The translations under genes and the position numbers were made by a program. A DNA stretch of 64,000 bases from Devosia sp. YR412 (GTDB lineage: Bacteria; Pseudomonadota; Alphaproteobacteria; Rhizobiales; Devosiaceae). Location: assembly GCF_900110945.1 (NCBI RefSeq), contig NZ_FOFL01000005.1, positions 62,001 to 126,000 of the forward strand, given 5' to 3'. Below, piece after piece: positions 21,759 through 31,103 of this stretch (position 1 is its first letter; every line of letters starts with the position of its first letter). The notes below the pieces were generated by a model. The model ran no database searches. It was not told the DNA's origin and saw only the letters and a program-made list of their open reading frames with translations.

Positions 21759-22778
21759 ATGGCGCGTAAAGCTGTGGCCACTCAGGCCAAGACGCAATCC
21801 AATATTCCCCAGTTCACCAAGGAACAGGACCTCGAGGCCTACCGCGAAATGCTGCTGATCCGGCGTTTCGAGGAAAAGGCCGGCCAGATGTATGGCATGG
21901 GTCTGATTGGTGGCTTCTGCCATCTTTATATCGGCCAGGAAGCGGTCGTCACCGGTATCACCATGGCCAGCGAAAAGGGCAAGGACGCCCAGATCACCGG
22001 CTATCGCGACCACGGCCACATGCTGGTCATGGGTCTCGACCCCAAGGGTGTCATGGCCGAACTGACCGGCCGCTCGGGTGGCCTCAGCAAGGGCAAGGGC
22101 GGCTCGATGCATATGTTCAGCAATGAGCATCGCTTCTATGGCGGCAATGGTATCGTCGGCGCCCAGGTCTCGCTCGGCGCGGGCCTGGCTTTCGCTGCCA
22201 AGTACAAGGGCGACGGCTCCGTCTCGCTCGCCTATTTCGGCGACGGTGCCGCCAACCAGGGCCAGGTCTATGAGACCTTCAACATGGCCAAGCTCTGGAA
22301 CCTGCCGGTGGTTTTCGTCATCGAAAACAACAAATACGCCATGGGCACCGCAATCGAGCGGGCTTCGGCCACCACCGACTTCTCCATGCGCGGCGCCTCG
22401 TTCAACATTCCCGGCGAACAGGTCGACGGCATGGATGTCCGCATGGTCCATGATGCCGCCAAGCGGGCTATCGAACATGCCCGCTCCGGCAAGGGTCCGT
22501 TCATCCTCGAAATGCTGACCTATCGCTATCGCGGCCACTCCATGTCCGATCCGGCAAAATACCGGACCAAGGAAGAAGTGACGCAATATCGTCAGGAGCG
22601 CGACCCGATCGAACAGGTCAAGGCGCGTCTGCTCGAAAGCGGATTCCAGACCGAGGAAGACCTCAAGACCATTGAAAACGGCATCCGCGCTATCGTCACA
22701 GAGGCCGCTGATTTCGCCACCAATGATCCAGAGCCCGCTGCTGCCGAGCTCTGGACCGACATCACCATCAGCGCCTGA
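21759..22778 (+). CDS. pdhA: pyruvate dehydrogenase E1 component, alpha subunit
   Basis: The alpha chain of the thiamine-diphosphate-dependent E1 that decarboxylates pyruvate and acetylates lipoyl groups. The 339-residue protein shows EMLLIRRFEEKAGQMYGMG at the N-terminus, RDHGHML, and the TPP-binding motif GDGAANQGQVYETFN ... VIENN (about residues 165-195), then the phosphorylation-loop-like YRYRGHSMSDP. The frame continues upstream to 21669, but ATG 21759 gives the family length. It opens the pdh operon. The alpha/beta form of E1 is standard in alphaproteobacteria. Confidence 0.96.
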   Translation: MARKAVATQAKTQSNIPQFTKEQDLEAYREMLLIRRFEEKAGQMYGMGLIGGFCHLYIGQEAVVTGITMASEKGKDAQITGYRDHGHMLVMGLDPKGVMAELTGRSGGLSKGKGGSMHMFSNEHRFYGGNGIVGAQVSLGAGLAFAAKYKGDGSVSLAYFGDGAANQGQVYETFNMAKLWNLPVVFVIENNKYAMGTAIERASATTDFSMRGASFNIPGEQVDGMDVRMVHDAAKRAIEHARSGKGPFILEMLTYRYRGHSMSDPAKYRTKEEVTQYRQERDPIEQVKARLLESGFQTEEDLKTIENGIRAIVTEAADFATNDPEPAAAELWTDITISA

Positions 22779-22786
22779 GGCGATCC

Positions 22787-23140
22787 ATGAGCGTTCTGCT
22801 CGGAGTCATCCTGCTGTTCGCGGTGCTCACGCTGGTCGTGGCGGTCATGCAGGCCGTTGCTATCGTGCGTGTCGCCCCGGCCAGCGCGAATCTCGCCGGT
22901 TTCATGCCTCTAGGCTGGTGGAAATTCCGCCAGCTCGAGCAGAAGGCCGGTCCGGCCGCCGCCCAGCCGCTCAATATCTACAAGCGCGCCGTCATCGCCT
23001 TTCTCGTCTTCCTGGTGCTGGGCCTCGTGCTCAGCGGCTGGACGGTGAACCAGGCCGGCGGCTCGACCGACACCGCTTTCAATTCTGACCTTCGCCGCGT
23101 GGCCACCATGCCCGGCGCACCAAAAATCCTGGAGAGCTGA
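22787..23140 (+). CDS. two-helix membrane protein within the pdh operon
   Basis: A 117-residue protein of unknown function with two hydrophobic helices (about residues 4-27 and 68-88) joined by a cytoplasmic-looking loop that includes [16 protein letters not shown]. It begins eight bases after pdhA and ends one base before the pdhB ATG, so it is firmly inside the operon. I recognise no family. pdhA and pdhB are normally adjacent in rhizobia, which makes this insertion unusual; a membrane-linked role for the dehydrogenase complex is only a speculation. Confidence 0.8.
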   Translation: MSVLLGVILLFAVLTLVVAVMQAVAIVRVAPASANLAGFMPLGWWKFRQLEQKAGPAAAQPLNIYKRAVIAFLVFLVLGLVLSGWTVNQAGGSTDTAFNSDLRRVATMPGAPKILES

Positions 23141-23141
23141 T

Positions 23142-24530
23142 ATGCCCCAAATCCTGATGCCCGCGCTGTCGCCCACCATGGAAGAGGGCAAGCTGAGCAA
23201 GTGGCTGGTCAAGGTCGGCGACACCGTGTCGTCCGGCGACGTGCTGGCCGAGATCGAAACCGACAAGGCCACCATGGAAGTCGAGTCGATCGATGCCGGC
23301 GTGGTCAAGGAACTGCTGGTTGCCGAAGGCACCGAAGGCGTCCTGGTCAACACCCCGATCGCGCTGATCCTGGCCGAAGGCGAAACCGCCGAGGCCGCAC
23401 CGGTCGCCAAGACGGCTCCAGAGCCATCCGAAGCGCCGGTTGTGCCGGCGGAGAAGGCTGCGGAAGCCGCGCCGTCGCAGGCTGCCGTGCCGGCCGCCCC
23501 GAAATTTGTCGCCGACAGTGACCCCGACCTGCCCGAAGGCGTCGAAATGGTCGAAATGACCGTCCGCCAGGCCCTGAACGAAGCCATGGCCGAAGAGCTG
23601 CGCCGCGACCCCGACGTTTTCGTTATGGGCGAGGAAGTCGCCGAATATCAGGGTGCCTACAAGATCACCCAGAACCTGCTGCAGGAGTTCGGCCCCCAGC
23701 GCATTATCGATACCCCGATCACCGAGCACGGCTTTGCCGGTCTGGCCGTCGGCGCGGCCTTTGCCGGCCTCAAGCCGATCGTCGAATTCATGACCTGGAA
23801 CTTCGCCATGCAGGCAATCGACCAGATCATCAACTCGGCCGCCAAGCAGCTCTATATGTCCGGCGGCCAGGTCAAGGCGCCGATGGTGTTCCGCGGCCCC
23901 AACGGCGCGGCGGCCCGCGTCGGTGCCCAGCATTCGCAGGACTATTCGGCCTGGTACAGCTCTGTCCCCGGCCTCACCGTCATCGCGCCTTATAGCGCCG
24001 CCGACGCCAAGGGCCTGCTCAAAGCAGCGATCCGTTCGCCCAACCCCGTCGTCTTCCTCGAGAACGAAATTCTCTATGGTTCCACCGGCCTCGTGCCCAA
24101 GGTCGACGATTTCGTGCTGCCGATCGGCAAGGCCCGCATTGCCCGCAAGGGCAAGGACGTCACCATCGTCTCCTTCTCCATGGGCATGCGCTACGCCACC
24201 CAGGCGACCGAGAAGCTGGTTGCCGCCGGCGTCGACGTGGAACTGATCGACCTGCGCACCCTGCGCCCGCTCGACAGCGATACCGTCATCGAATCGGTCA
24301 AGAAGACCGGTCGTCTGGTGACCGTCGAAGAAGGCTGGCCGCAGAACGGCATCGGCGCCGAAATCTCGGCCCGCGTCATGGAACAGGCCTTCGACTATCT
24401 CGATGCGCCCGTGATCCGCGTCACCGGCAAGGACGTGCCCATGCCCTATGCCGCCAACCTCGAAAAGCTGGCGCTGCCGAACGTCGATGAAGTGATCGCG
24501 GCCGTCAATGCCGTGACCTACCGCTCGTAA
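23142..24530 (+). CDS. pdhB: pyruvate dehydrogenase E1 beta subunit with N-terminal lipoyl domain
   Basis: The beta chain of E1. The first 80 residues form a biotinyl/lipoyl domain with Lys42 in [10 protein letters not shown] as the lipoylation site, followed by an Ala/Pro/Glu-rich linker (about 84-120) and the transketolase-type pyrimidine-binding and C-terminal domains (about 135-462; [41 protein letters not shown]). A lipoyl domain on E1-beta is characteristic of alphaproteobacterial complexes. 462 residues is normal for this form. The next gene encodes E2, 11 bp downstream. Confidence 0.96.
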   Translation: MPQILMPALSPTMEEGKLSKWLVKVGDTVSSGDVLAEIETDKATMEVESIDAGVVKELLVAEGTEGVLVNTPIALILAEGETAEAAPVAKTAPEPSEAPVVPAEKAAEAAPSQAAVPAAPKFVADSDPDLPEGVEMVEMTVRQALNEAMAEELRRDPDVFVMGEEVAEYQGAYKITQNLLQEFGPQRIIDTPITEHGFAGLAVGAAFAGLKPIVEFMTWNFAMQAIDQIINSAAKQLYMSGGQVKAPMVFRGPNGAAARVGAQHSQDYSAWYSSVPGLTVIAPYSAADAKGLLKAAIRSPNPVVFLENEILYGSTGLVPKVDDFVLPIGKARIARKGKDVTIVSFSMGMRYATQATEKLVAAGVDVELIDLRTLRPLDSDTVIESVKKTGRLVTVEEGWPQNGIGAEISARVMEQAFDYLDAPVIRVTGKDVPMPYAANLEKLALPNVDEVIAAVNAVTYRS

Positions 24531-24541
24531 GGAGAACCGGG

Positions 24542-25897
24542 ATGCCAATCGATATCACCATGCCGGCGCTCTCTCCGACGATGGAAGAGGGCAAGCTTGC
24601 CAAGTGGCACGTCAAGGAGGGCGATACCGTCTCTTCCGGTGACGTGATCGCCGAAATCGAGACCGACAAGGCCACCATGGAAGTGGAAGCCGTGGACGAG
24701 GGCAAGATCGGTAAGATTCTCGTGGCCGAAGGCACCGAGAATGTGAAGGTCAACGCTGTCATAGCCGTGCTGCTGCAGGATGGCGAAAGCGCCGACGCAG
24801 CGCCTGCGCCCAAGGCTGAAGCCCCAAAGCCCGCTCCGGCTGCCGCTGAAGCCCCCAAGACCGAGGCGCCCAAGCCTGCGGCTGCACCAGCGCCCGTCGC
24901 AACCAATTCCAATACCGGCTCCAGCGCACCCGCTGCCGCGCCGGCCAAGTCCGACGGCGGCAAGGTCTTCGCCTCGCCGCTGGCCCGACGCCTGGCCAAG
25001 GAAGCGGCGATCGATATTTCAGCCATTTCCGGCACCGGCCCTAAGGGTCGCGTCGTCAAGTCCGACGTCGAAGCCGCCAAGTCTGGCAAGACGCCACTCA
25101 AGGCGGCAAGCACATCTGCATCGGCCCCGGCCGCCGGCGGCGCTGCACCCGTGGGCATGACCAAGGCCCAGGTTCTGGCGCTCTATCCCGAAGGCTCCTA
25201 CGAGCTGATCCCCAACGATGGCATGCGCAAGGTCGTGGCCGCGCGCCTCACCGAGAGCAAGCAGACCGTTCCGCATTTCTATCTGTCGCTCGATTGCAAG
25301 ATCGATGCGCTGCTCGCCGCCCGCGAGCAGATCAATGCCGGCGCACCCAAATCCAAGGACGGCAAGCCGGCCTTCAAGCTCTCTGTCAATGACTTCGTCA
25401 TGAAGGCCTGGGCCGTCGCGCTGCAGCGTGTCCCCATGGCCAATGCCACCTGGGCCGGCGACTCGATCCTCTACCACAAGCGCTCGGACGTCGCGGTTGC
25501 CGTGGCCGTGCCCGGCGGCCTCTTCACCCCCGTGGTCAAGAGCGCCGATACCAAGACGCTTCGCGAAATCTCCGAAGAGGTCAAGGATCTGGCCGGTCGC
25601 GCCAAGTCCAAGAAGCTCGCCCCGCACGAGTACCAGGGCGGCGCCTCGTCGGTGTCCAACCTCGGCATGTTCGGCATCAAGACCTTCTCAGCCGTGATCA
25701 ACCCGCCGCATGGCACGATCCTCGCGGTCGGCGCCGGCGAAGAGCGCGTCTATGCCGAAGCCGGTCAGGTCAAGATCGCCAATTTCATGACCGTGACGCT
25801 GTCCTGCGATCACCGCGCCGTCGATGGTGCCCTGGGCGCCGAACTGCTCGGCGTGTTCAAGGGCCTGATCGAAAACCCGGTGATGATGCTGGCCTAG
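24542..25897 (+). CDS. pdhC: dihydrolipoamide acetyltransferase E2 of pyruvate dehydrogenase
   Basis: The E2 core enzyme, which transfers the acetyl group from lipoate to CoA. It has one lipoyl domain (residues 1-80, Lys43 in [10 protein letters not shown]), an Ala/Pro-rich linker, a peripheral subunit-binding domain ([29 protein letters not shown], about 140-170) and the catalytic acetyltransferase domain ending [16 protein letters not shown] with the active-site His and Asp. 451 residues matches rhizobial PdhC. A GGAGA lies just upstream of ATG 24542. Confidence 0.97.
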   Translation: MPIDITMPALSPTMEEGKLAKWHVKEGDTVSSGDVIAEIETDKATMEVEAVDEGKIGKILVAEGTENVKVNAVIAVLLQDGESADAAPAPKAEAPKPAPAAAEAPKTEAPKPAAAPAPVATNSNTGSSAPAAAPAKSDGGKVFASPLARRLAKEAAIDISAISGTGPKGRVVKSDVEAAKSGKTPLKAASTSASAPAAGGAAPVGMTKAQVLALYPEGSYELIPNDGMRKVVAARLTESKQTVPHFYLSLDCKIDALLAAREQINAGAPKSKDGKPAFKLSVNDFVMKAWAVALQRVPMANATWAGDSILYHKRSDVAVAVAVPGGLFTPVVKSADTKTLREISEEVKDLAGRAKSKKLAPHEYQGGASSVSNLGMFGIKTFSAVINPPHGTILAVGAGEERVYAEAGQVKIANFMTVTLSCDHRAVDGALGAELLGVFKGLIENPVMMLA

Positions 25898-25907
25898 GGG
25901 CAGGGGC

Positions 25908-26555
25908 ATGAAAACCATTCTCGCCTATGGCGACAGCCTGACCTACGGCGCCAATCCGCGGCCGGACGGGCTGCGCCATGCCTATGAGAACCGCTGGCCC
26001 AGCGTGCTGGAACAGGGGCTGGGCGACAATGTGCGGGTGATCGCCGAGGGTCTCGGCGGTCGCACCACGGCCTTCGACGATGGTTCGGCCAGCTCGGATC
26101 GCAATGGCGCCCGCATCCTGCCGGTGCTGCTCGACAGCCACAAGCCGCTCGACCTCGTCATCGTCATGCTGGGGTCCAATGATCTGAAGCCGGCCATTCA
26201 TGGCCGGGCGATTACCGCCTCCTATGGCATTCGCAAGCTGATCCAGGTGGTGCGCGGTCATTTTGTCAATCCTGGCGAAGTGACCCCGAAACTCCTGATC
26301 GTCAGCCCGCCGCATCTGGTGCCGACCAGACACGCCGAAATGGGCCTGCACTTCGGTGGCGACGCGGCCATTGCCGAGTCAAAGCTGATGGCCGGCTATT
26401 ATCGCACTCGCGCCCAAGAATATGGCGCCGAATTCTATGACGCCGCCGACGTGGCCCATGCGGACCCGCTCGATGGCGTCCATCTCGACCCTGCCAATAC
26501 CCGCGCCATCGGCACGGGCCTGGTCCCGGTCGTCAAATCCCTGCTCGGCCTCTAG
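25908..26555 (+). CDS. SGNH/GDSL-family hydrolase (arylesterase-like)
   Basis: A 215-residue cytoplasmic serine esterase. Block I GDSLTYG carries the nucleophile Ser10, LGGRT supplies the Gly, GSNDLK (about residue 91) the Asn, and DGVHLD near 190 the catalytic Asp/His pair. No signal peptide is present. A SGNH hydrolase between pdhC and lpdA is common in rhizobial genomes; its link to the complex is unexplained. The GGGGCAGGGG sequence directly before the ATG serves as a ribosome-binding site and is also one of the GGGCAGGG octamers. Confidence 0.92.
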   Translation: MKTILAYGDSLTYGANPRPDGLRHAYENRWPSVLEQGLGDNVRVIAEGLGGRTTAFDDGSASSDRNGARILPVLLDSHKPLDLVIVMLGSNDLKPAIHGRAITASYGIRKLIQVVRGHFVNPGEVTPKLLIVSPPHLVPTRHAEMGLHFGGDAAIAESKLMAGYYRTRAQEYGAEFYDAADVAHADPLDGVHLDPANTRAIGTGLVPVVKSLLGL

Positions 26556-26586
26556 GCCGGGATACTCAGACTTTCTGGAGGCCCAA

Positions 26587-28026
26587 ATGGCTGACCAATA
26601 CGATCTTCTCGTCATCGGCGCCGGTCCCGGCGGCTATGTGGCCGCCATTCGCGGTGCGCAGCTCGGCATGAAGGTGGGCATTATCGAGCGCGAGCATATG
26701 GCCGGCATCTGCTCCAACTGGGGCTGTATCCCGACCAAGGCGCTGCTGCGCTCGGCCGAAATCTACGGCCACATGGGCCATGCCAAGGACTATGGCCTGA
26801 CCGCCGAAAAGTTCGGTTTCGACATGGACGGCATCGTCAAGCGTTCGCGCGCCATTGCGGCGCAGATGAACAATGGCGTGCAGTTCCTGATGAAGAAGAA
26901 CAAGGTCGATATCATCTGGGGCGAGGCCGTCATCACCAAGCCAGGTGAAGTCAAGGTCGCGCCCACCAAGAAGGCTATCGTGCAGCCGCAGGGCCCGGTG
27001 CCGAAGAACCCGCTGGGCGAGGGCACCTACAAAGCAAAAAATATCATTATCGCCACCGGCGCCCGCCCGCGCGTGCTGCCCGGCATCGAGCCCGATGGCG
27101 ACAAGATCTGGACCTATTTCGAGGCCATGAAGCCGGCCGCCATGCCCAAGTCGCTGGTCGTCATGGGCTCGGGCGCCATCGGCGTCGAGTTTGCCTCCTT
27201 CTATCGTTCGATGGGCGCTGAAGTGACCATCATCGAACTGCTGCCGCAGATCATGCCGGTGGAGGATGCCGAGGTCGCGGGGCTTGCCCGCAAGCGGCTT
27301 GAAAAGCGCGGCATCAAGATCCTGACCGATGCCAAGGTCGCCAAGGTCGAAAAGACCGCGTCGGGCGTCACCGCCCATGTCGAGCTCAAGGACGGCAGTA
27401 AGCAGCAAATTTCCGGCGAGAAGCTGATCTCGGCTGTCGGCGTCATGTGCAATATCGAAGGCCTCGGGCTCGAGACGGTCGGCGTCAAGACCGAGCGCGG
27501 CGCCATCGTCATCGATGGCTATGGCAAGACCAATGTCGACGGCATCTGGGCCATCGGCGACGTTGCCGGCCCGCCCATGCTGGCCCACAAGGCGGAGCAT
27601 GAAGCCGTCATCACCGTGGAAAAGATCGCCGGCCTCAAGGTGCATGGCCTCGACAAGTCCAAGGTCCCTGGCTGCACCTATTGTGAGCCCCAAGTGGCCA
27701 GCGTTGGCCTCACCGAAGCCAAGGCCAAGGAAGCTGGTCGCGAGATCAAGGTTGGCCGCTTCCCCTTCGTCGGCAATGGCAAGGCGATTGCGCTGGGCGA
27801 GCCCGATGGCTTGGTGAAGACCATTTTCGATGCCAAGACCGGCGAGCTGCTCGGCGCCCACATGGTGGGTGCCGAAGTCACCGAACTGATCCAGGGCTTC
27901 GTCATCGCCATGAACCTCGAAACCACCGAGGAAGAGCTGATCCACACCATCTTCCCGCATCCGACGTTGAGCGAATCCATGAAGGAAAGCGTTCTCGATG
28001 CCTATGGTCGCGCGCTGAACATCTAG
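26587..28026 (+). CDS. lpdA: dihydrolipoyl dehydrogenase (E3)
   Basis: Reoxidises dihydrolipoamide with NAD+ through FAD. The 479-residue protein begins with the FAD-binding GAGPGGYVAA (residues 11-20). The redox disulphide is GICSNWGCIPTK (Cys42, Cys47), the NAD-binding GSGAIGVEFASFY lies near 190, and the C-terminal HTIFPHPTLSES supplies the catalytic His/Glu of the partner subunit. A roughly 20-residue insertion around TKKAIVQPQGPVPKNPLGEG is typical of the PDH-linked form. ATG 26587 is chosen, with GGAGG upstream. Confidence 0.97.
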   Translation: MADQYDLLVIGAGPGGYVAAIRGAQLGMKVGIIEREHMAGICSNWGCIPTKALLRSAEIYGHMGHAKDYGLTAEKFGFDMDGIVKRSRAIAAQMNNGVQFLMKKNKVDIIWGEAVITKPGEVKVAPTKKAIVQPQGPVPKNPLGEGTYKAKNIIIATGARPRVLPGIEPDGDKIWTYFEAMKPAAMPKSLVVMGSGAIGVEFASFYRSMGAEVTIIELLPQIMPVEDAEVAGLARKRLEKRGIKILTDAKVAKVEKTASGVTAHVELKDGSKQQISGEKLISAVGVMCNIEGLGLETVGVKTERGAIVIDGYGKTNVDGIWAIGDVAGPPMLAHKAEHEAVITVEKIAGLKVHGLDKSKVPGCTYCEPQVASVGLTEAKAKEAGREIKVGRFPFVGNGKAIALGEPDGLVKTIFDAKTGELLGAHMVGAEVTELIQGFVIAMNLETTEEELIHTIFPHPTLSESMKESVLDAYGRALNI

Positions 28027-28034
28027 GGCGCGGC

Positions 28035-28076
28035 TTTTCCACAGGCTGTCCACAGGTTCTCAAGGAGTTATCCACA
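28035..28076. promoter_or_regulatory. phased cluster of DnaA-box-like nonamers
   Basis: Three same-direction nonamers end in CCACA: TTTTCCACA at 28035, CTGTCCACA at 28046 and a perfect consensus TTATCCACA at 28068, whose last base is the first base of the downstream ATG. Starts are 11 and 22 bases apart, so they face the same side of the helix. A fourth near-match, TTATCCCCA, starts at 28134 inside the gene. Binding by DnaA is inferred from the sequence only. Confidence 0.5.
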
Positions 28077-29116
28077 TGGTCAAAGCGATTCAGGTCGGGC
28101 TCGGACACTGGGGATTCAGCTGGACCAAGGAAGTTATCCCCAAAGTTCCCAACATTCACATGGTGGGCTATGTGGATAGCAATCCGGATGCCATCAAGCG
28201 GGTGCAGGACGAGCTCGGGATCGACGAGAAGCGTTGCTTCACCAGTCTCGAAGAGGCGGTCAAGGGCGTCGAGGCCGACCTCGCCATCTGCACCCTGCGC
28301 ACCGAGGCGCACTATCCAGTCGTCAAACGCTGCCTTGAGCTCGGGCTCAACGTCATCGTCGAAAAGCCCTTCGCCTCGACCATTGCCCAGGCCAAGGAAC
28401 TGGTGGAGCTGGCCCGCGCCAATGGCCGCGTGCTGATGGTGTCGCAGAACTACCGCTTCCAGCCGGCGCCGATCGCCGCCGCCGAACTGATCGGCGCGCA
28501 GAAGTTCGGCCCGGTGAACCTGGTGTCCATCGAATTCCGCCGCCATGCACCGAGCCAGGGCTACCGCTATTGGGACATGCCGGACCCGCTGCTGGCCGAT
28601 ATGTCGATCCACCATTTCGACCTGATGCGCATGGTACTGGGTGACGAACCCAAGCGCGTCTCCTGCCGCACCTGGAATCCCGCCGCCAGCCCCTTCGGCC
28701 ATCACCCGATCGGCGTGGCAACGCTGGAATTCGAAAAAGGCACTATCGTCTCCTACCGCGGCTCCTGGATGAGCTCCGGCCCGGTAACGCCCTGGGCCGG
28801 CGAATGGACCATGGATTGTTCGGAAGGCGAAATCATCTGGAGCTCGCGCGACCATTTCATGGGCAAGGCCGGTCCCGACAAGCTCAGCCTTCGCGAACGC
28901 GATCATGACCTCGTGCCCGTCGAACTTCCGGCCATCGATCTGGCCGACCGCACCGGTACCCTGGGCGCCGTCGCCAAGGTAATCGAGACCGGCTCCATTC
29001 CAGCCCGCTTCAGCTCCGGCGAGGATAATCTCCACTCTCTCGCATTGGTGCAGGCGACGATCATGTCGGCCTCGCGCGGCGGCGACTGGGTCGAGATCGC
29101 CGAGATCATGCAGTAA
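28076..29116 (+). CDS. Gfo/Idh/MocA-family oxidoreductase
   Basis: A 346-residue NAD(P)-dependent sugar or cyclitol dehydrogenase-like protein. The N-terminal Rossmann fold (IQVGLGHWGFSW, then VGYVDSNPDAIKR) is followed by the family EKPFAST motif (residues about 96-102, conserved Lys) and the C-terminal substrate domain with DMSIHHFDLMRMVLG, where His is the usual catalytic residue. The substrate is unknown. The gene sits between lpdA and lipA, genes that belong to one pathway, so it looks like an insertion into the conserved block. A row of DnaA-box-like sites covers its start. Confidence 0.9.
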   Translation: MVKAIQVGLGHWGFSWTKEVIPKVPNIHMVGYVDSNPDAIKRVQDELGIDEKRCFTSLEEAVKGVEADLAICTLRTEAHYPVVKRCLELGLNVIVEKPFASTIAQAKELVELARANGRVLMVSQNYRFQPAPIAAAELIGAQKFGPVNLVSIEFRRHAPSQGYRYWDMPDPLLADMSIHHFDLMRMVLGDEPKRVSCRTWNPAASPFGHHPIGVATLEFEKGTIVSYRGSWMSSGPVTPWAGEWTMDCSEGEIIWSSRDHFMGKAGPDKLSLRERDHDLVPVELPAIDLADRTGTLGAVAKVIETGSIPARFSSGEDNLHSLALVQATIMSASRGGDWVEIAEIMQ

Positions 29117-29203
29117 GAGACCAGAAGCTAAGCAAAAAGGCCGGGTTGAACTGGCACCCTTCGGGAGCGATATAACGGGCACACTGCCCAGTCAGGACCA
29201 AAA

Positions 29204-30157
29204 TTGGTTACGCTCATTGATAATTCGGCGCTGAAGCCGCGCCACCCGGAAAAGGCCAATCGGCCCGACAGCGTGGTGCTGCGCAAGCCGGACTGGATCC
29301 GCGTCAAGGCGCCGGGATCCCCGATCTACAAGGAAACCCAGCAGATCGTGCGCGAGCATGGTCTGGTGACGGTCTGCGAAGAGGCTGGCTGCCCCAATAT
29401 CGGGGAATGCTGGTCCAAAAAGCACGCCACCATGATGATCATGGGCGAGATCTGCACCCGCGCCTGCGCTTTCTGCAACGTCCGCACTGGCATGCCCGGG
29501 CCGCTGGATGCCAGCGAGCCGGAAAAGGTCGCTTTGGCCGTGCAGAAGCTCGGTCTCGAACACGTCGTCATCACCTCGGTTGACCGTGACGATCTCGCCG
29601 ATGGCGGTGCCCAGCACTTTGCCAATGTGATCCTCGCCATCCGCGCCGCGACGCCCAAGACGACCATCGAAATCCTGACGCCGGACTTCCTGCGCAAGGA
29701 AGGCGCGCTCGAAATCGTCGTGGCCGCCAAGCCCGACGTCTTCAACCACAATCTAGAGACCGTGCCGTCGAAATATCTCAAGGTCCGTCCCGGCGCGCGC
29801 TACTTCCACTCGATCCGTCTGCTTCAGAAGGTCAAGGAACTCGACCCCACCATGTTCACCAAGTCCGGCATCATGGTCGGCCTTGGCGAAGAGCGGAACG
29901 AAGTGCTGCAGTTGATGGATGACCTGCGCTCGGCCGACGTTGATTTCCTGACCATCGGCCAGTATCTGCAGCCGACCAAGAAGCACTATCCGCTGCAGCG
30001 CTTCGTGACCCCGGACGAGTTCAAGTCCTATGCCACGGTCGCCACGGCAAAGGGTTTTGGTCTGGTCTCCTCCAGCCCGCTGACCCGTTCCTCCCACCAT
30101 GCCGGCGAAGATTTCGCCCGCCTCAAGGCGGCCCGCATGGCCAAGATGGGTCACTGA
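29204..30157 (+). CDS. lipA: lipoyl synthase
   Basis: A radical-SAM enzyme that inserts two sulphurs into protein-bound octanoate, making the lipoyl groups used by PdhB and PdhC. The 317-residue protein has the auxiliary cluster cysteines [12 protein letters not shown] (Cys58, 63, 69) and the radical-SAM motif CTRACAFC (Cys84, 88, 91); the C-terminal [10 protein letters not shown] supplies the final serine ligand. The start is TTG 29204 with AGGA upstream. Its TGA overlaps the coq10 ATG (TGATG), so the two are coupled. Confidence 0.97.
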   Translation: MVTLIDNSALKPRHPEKANRPDSVVLRKPDWIRVKAPGSPIYKETQQIVREHGLVTVCEEAGCPNIGECWSKKHATMMIMGEICTRACAFCNVRTGMPGPLDASEPEKVALAVQKLGLEHVVITSVDRDDLADGGAQHFANVILAIRAATPKTTIEILTPDFLRKEGALEIVVAAKPDVFNHNLETVPSKYLKVRPGARYFHSIRLLQKVKELDPTMFTKSGIMVGLGEERNEVLQLMDDLRSADVDFLTIGQYLQPTKKHYPLQRFVTPDEFKSYATVATAKGFGLVSSSPLTRSSHHAGEDFARLKAARMAKMGH

Positions 30158-30600
30158 TGAAGCGCTTCTTCGAGCGGCACGTGCCGCACCTGCCGCAGCG
30201 CATGTTCGAGATCGTTGCCGATCTCGGCGACTATCCGCGCTTCATTCCCAATTGCAAGGCGATGGAGCTCCGCAAGGACCCCGCCGCCGGCGATGCCGAC
30301 GTGTGGCTGGCCAAGATGACGCTGTTCTTCGGCCCGATCACCCAGGCCTATACCAGCCGCGTCACCCTCGACCATCAGGCGCTGACCATCAAGGCCAAGG
30401 CCGTCGACGGGCCCTTTGCCTATCTCGATAGCGTCTGGAGCTTCGAGCCCGAAGGCATGGGCACGCGCGTCAAGTTCGAGATCGACTTCAAGATCTCCAA
30501 CCCCTTCATCGCCGCCGTGGCCGAACCGGCCTTCGCGGCGAAGCAGGAAGAGATCATGCGCGCCTTCGCCGACGAGGCTGACATGCGGCTCGGGGACTAG
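30157..30600 (+). CDS. COQ10/RatA-type START-fold protein
   Basis: A 147-residue polyketide cyclase/START-domain protein. The family opening (ERHVPHLPQRMFEIVADLGDYPRFIPNC) and the later LDSVWSFEPEGMGTRVKFEIDF strands match the COQ10 group, which binds ubiquinone and supports respiration; annotations as RatA toxin derive from the same fold. It is translationally coupled to lipA. Its 3' end overlaps the convergent cinA gene by four bases. Confidence 0.9.
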   Translation: MKRFFERHVPHLPQRMFEIVADLGDYPRFIPNCKAMELRKDPAAGDADVWLAKMTLFFGPITQAYTSRVTLDHQALTIKAKAVDGPFAYLDSVWSFEPEGMGTRVKFEIDFKISNPFIAAVAEPAFAAKQEEIMRAFADEADMRLGD

Positions 30601-31103
30601 CCCTCGACGCCGCTCAGCACCTGCAGCACGAGATCCAGCGCAGCAGCGACGCCGGCCTTGCGAATGCCGTCGCGGCCCAGATCGCCAAAGCGATGTTCGA
30701 TGACCACGGTCGCGAGTTCCGACGATACGGCAATATAGACCAGCCCGACCGGCTTCTTCTCGCTGCCGCCATCCGGCCCGGCGATACCGGTCACCGCCAC
30801 GGCATAGTCGGCATGGGCGGTATTGCGCGCGCCATCGGCCATCGCCCGGGCCACCTGATTGCTGACCGCGCCATAATCGCGGATTAGCCGGGCCTGCACA
30901 TGGATCATCCGCGACTTGGCGGTATTGGCATAGGTGACATAGCCACCGTAGACCGCCGCCGAGGCGCCCGGAATATCGGTCAGCGCCGCGGCGATCATGC
31001 CGCCGGTGCAGCTTTCCGCCGTAACGATGGTCTGCTTCTTCTCGGTCAGAAGGTCGACGATCTGTTTGCCCGGATCGGGCTGATTTGCCGTCTTGCCTGC
31101 CAT
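30597..31103 (-). CDS. CinA C-terminal-type nicotinamide-nucleotide amidase
   Basis: A 168-residue stand-alone CinA domain (PncC type), predicted to deamidate nicotinamide mononucleotide in pyridine-nucleotide recycling. The active-site TAESCTGGMIAAALTDIPG segment (about residues 27-45) and the AVTGIAGPDGGSEKKPVGLVYIA motif are diagnostic. It lacks the N-terminal MoCF-like domain of full CinA. The longer open frame upstream is spurious. ATG 31103 overlaps the ispDF stop (TAATG), indicating coupling, which is the usual arrangement in rhizobia. Confidence 0.92.
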   Translation of the reverse strand: MAGKTANQPDPGKQIVDLLTEKKQTIVTAESCTGGMIAAALTDIPGASAAVYGGYVTYANTAKSRMIHVQARLIRDYGAVSNQVARAMADGARNTAHADYAVAVTGIAGPDGGSEKKPVGLVYIAVSSELATVVIEHRFGDLGRDGIRKAGVAAALDLVLQVLSGVEG

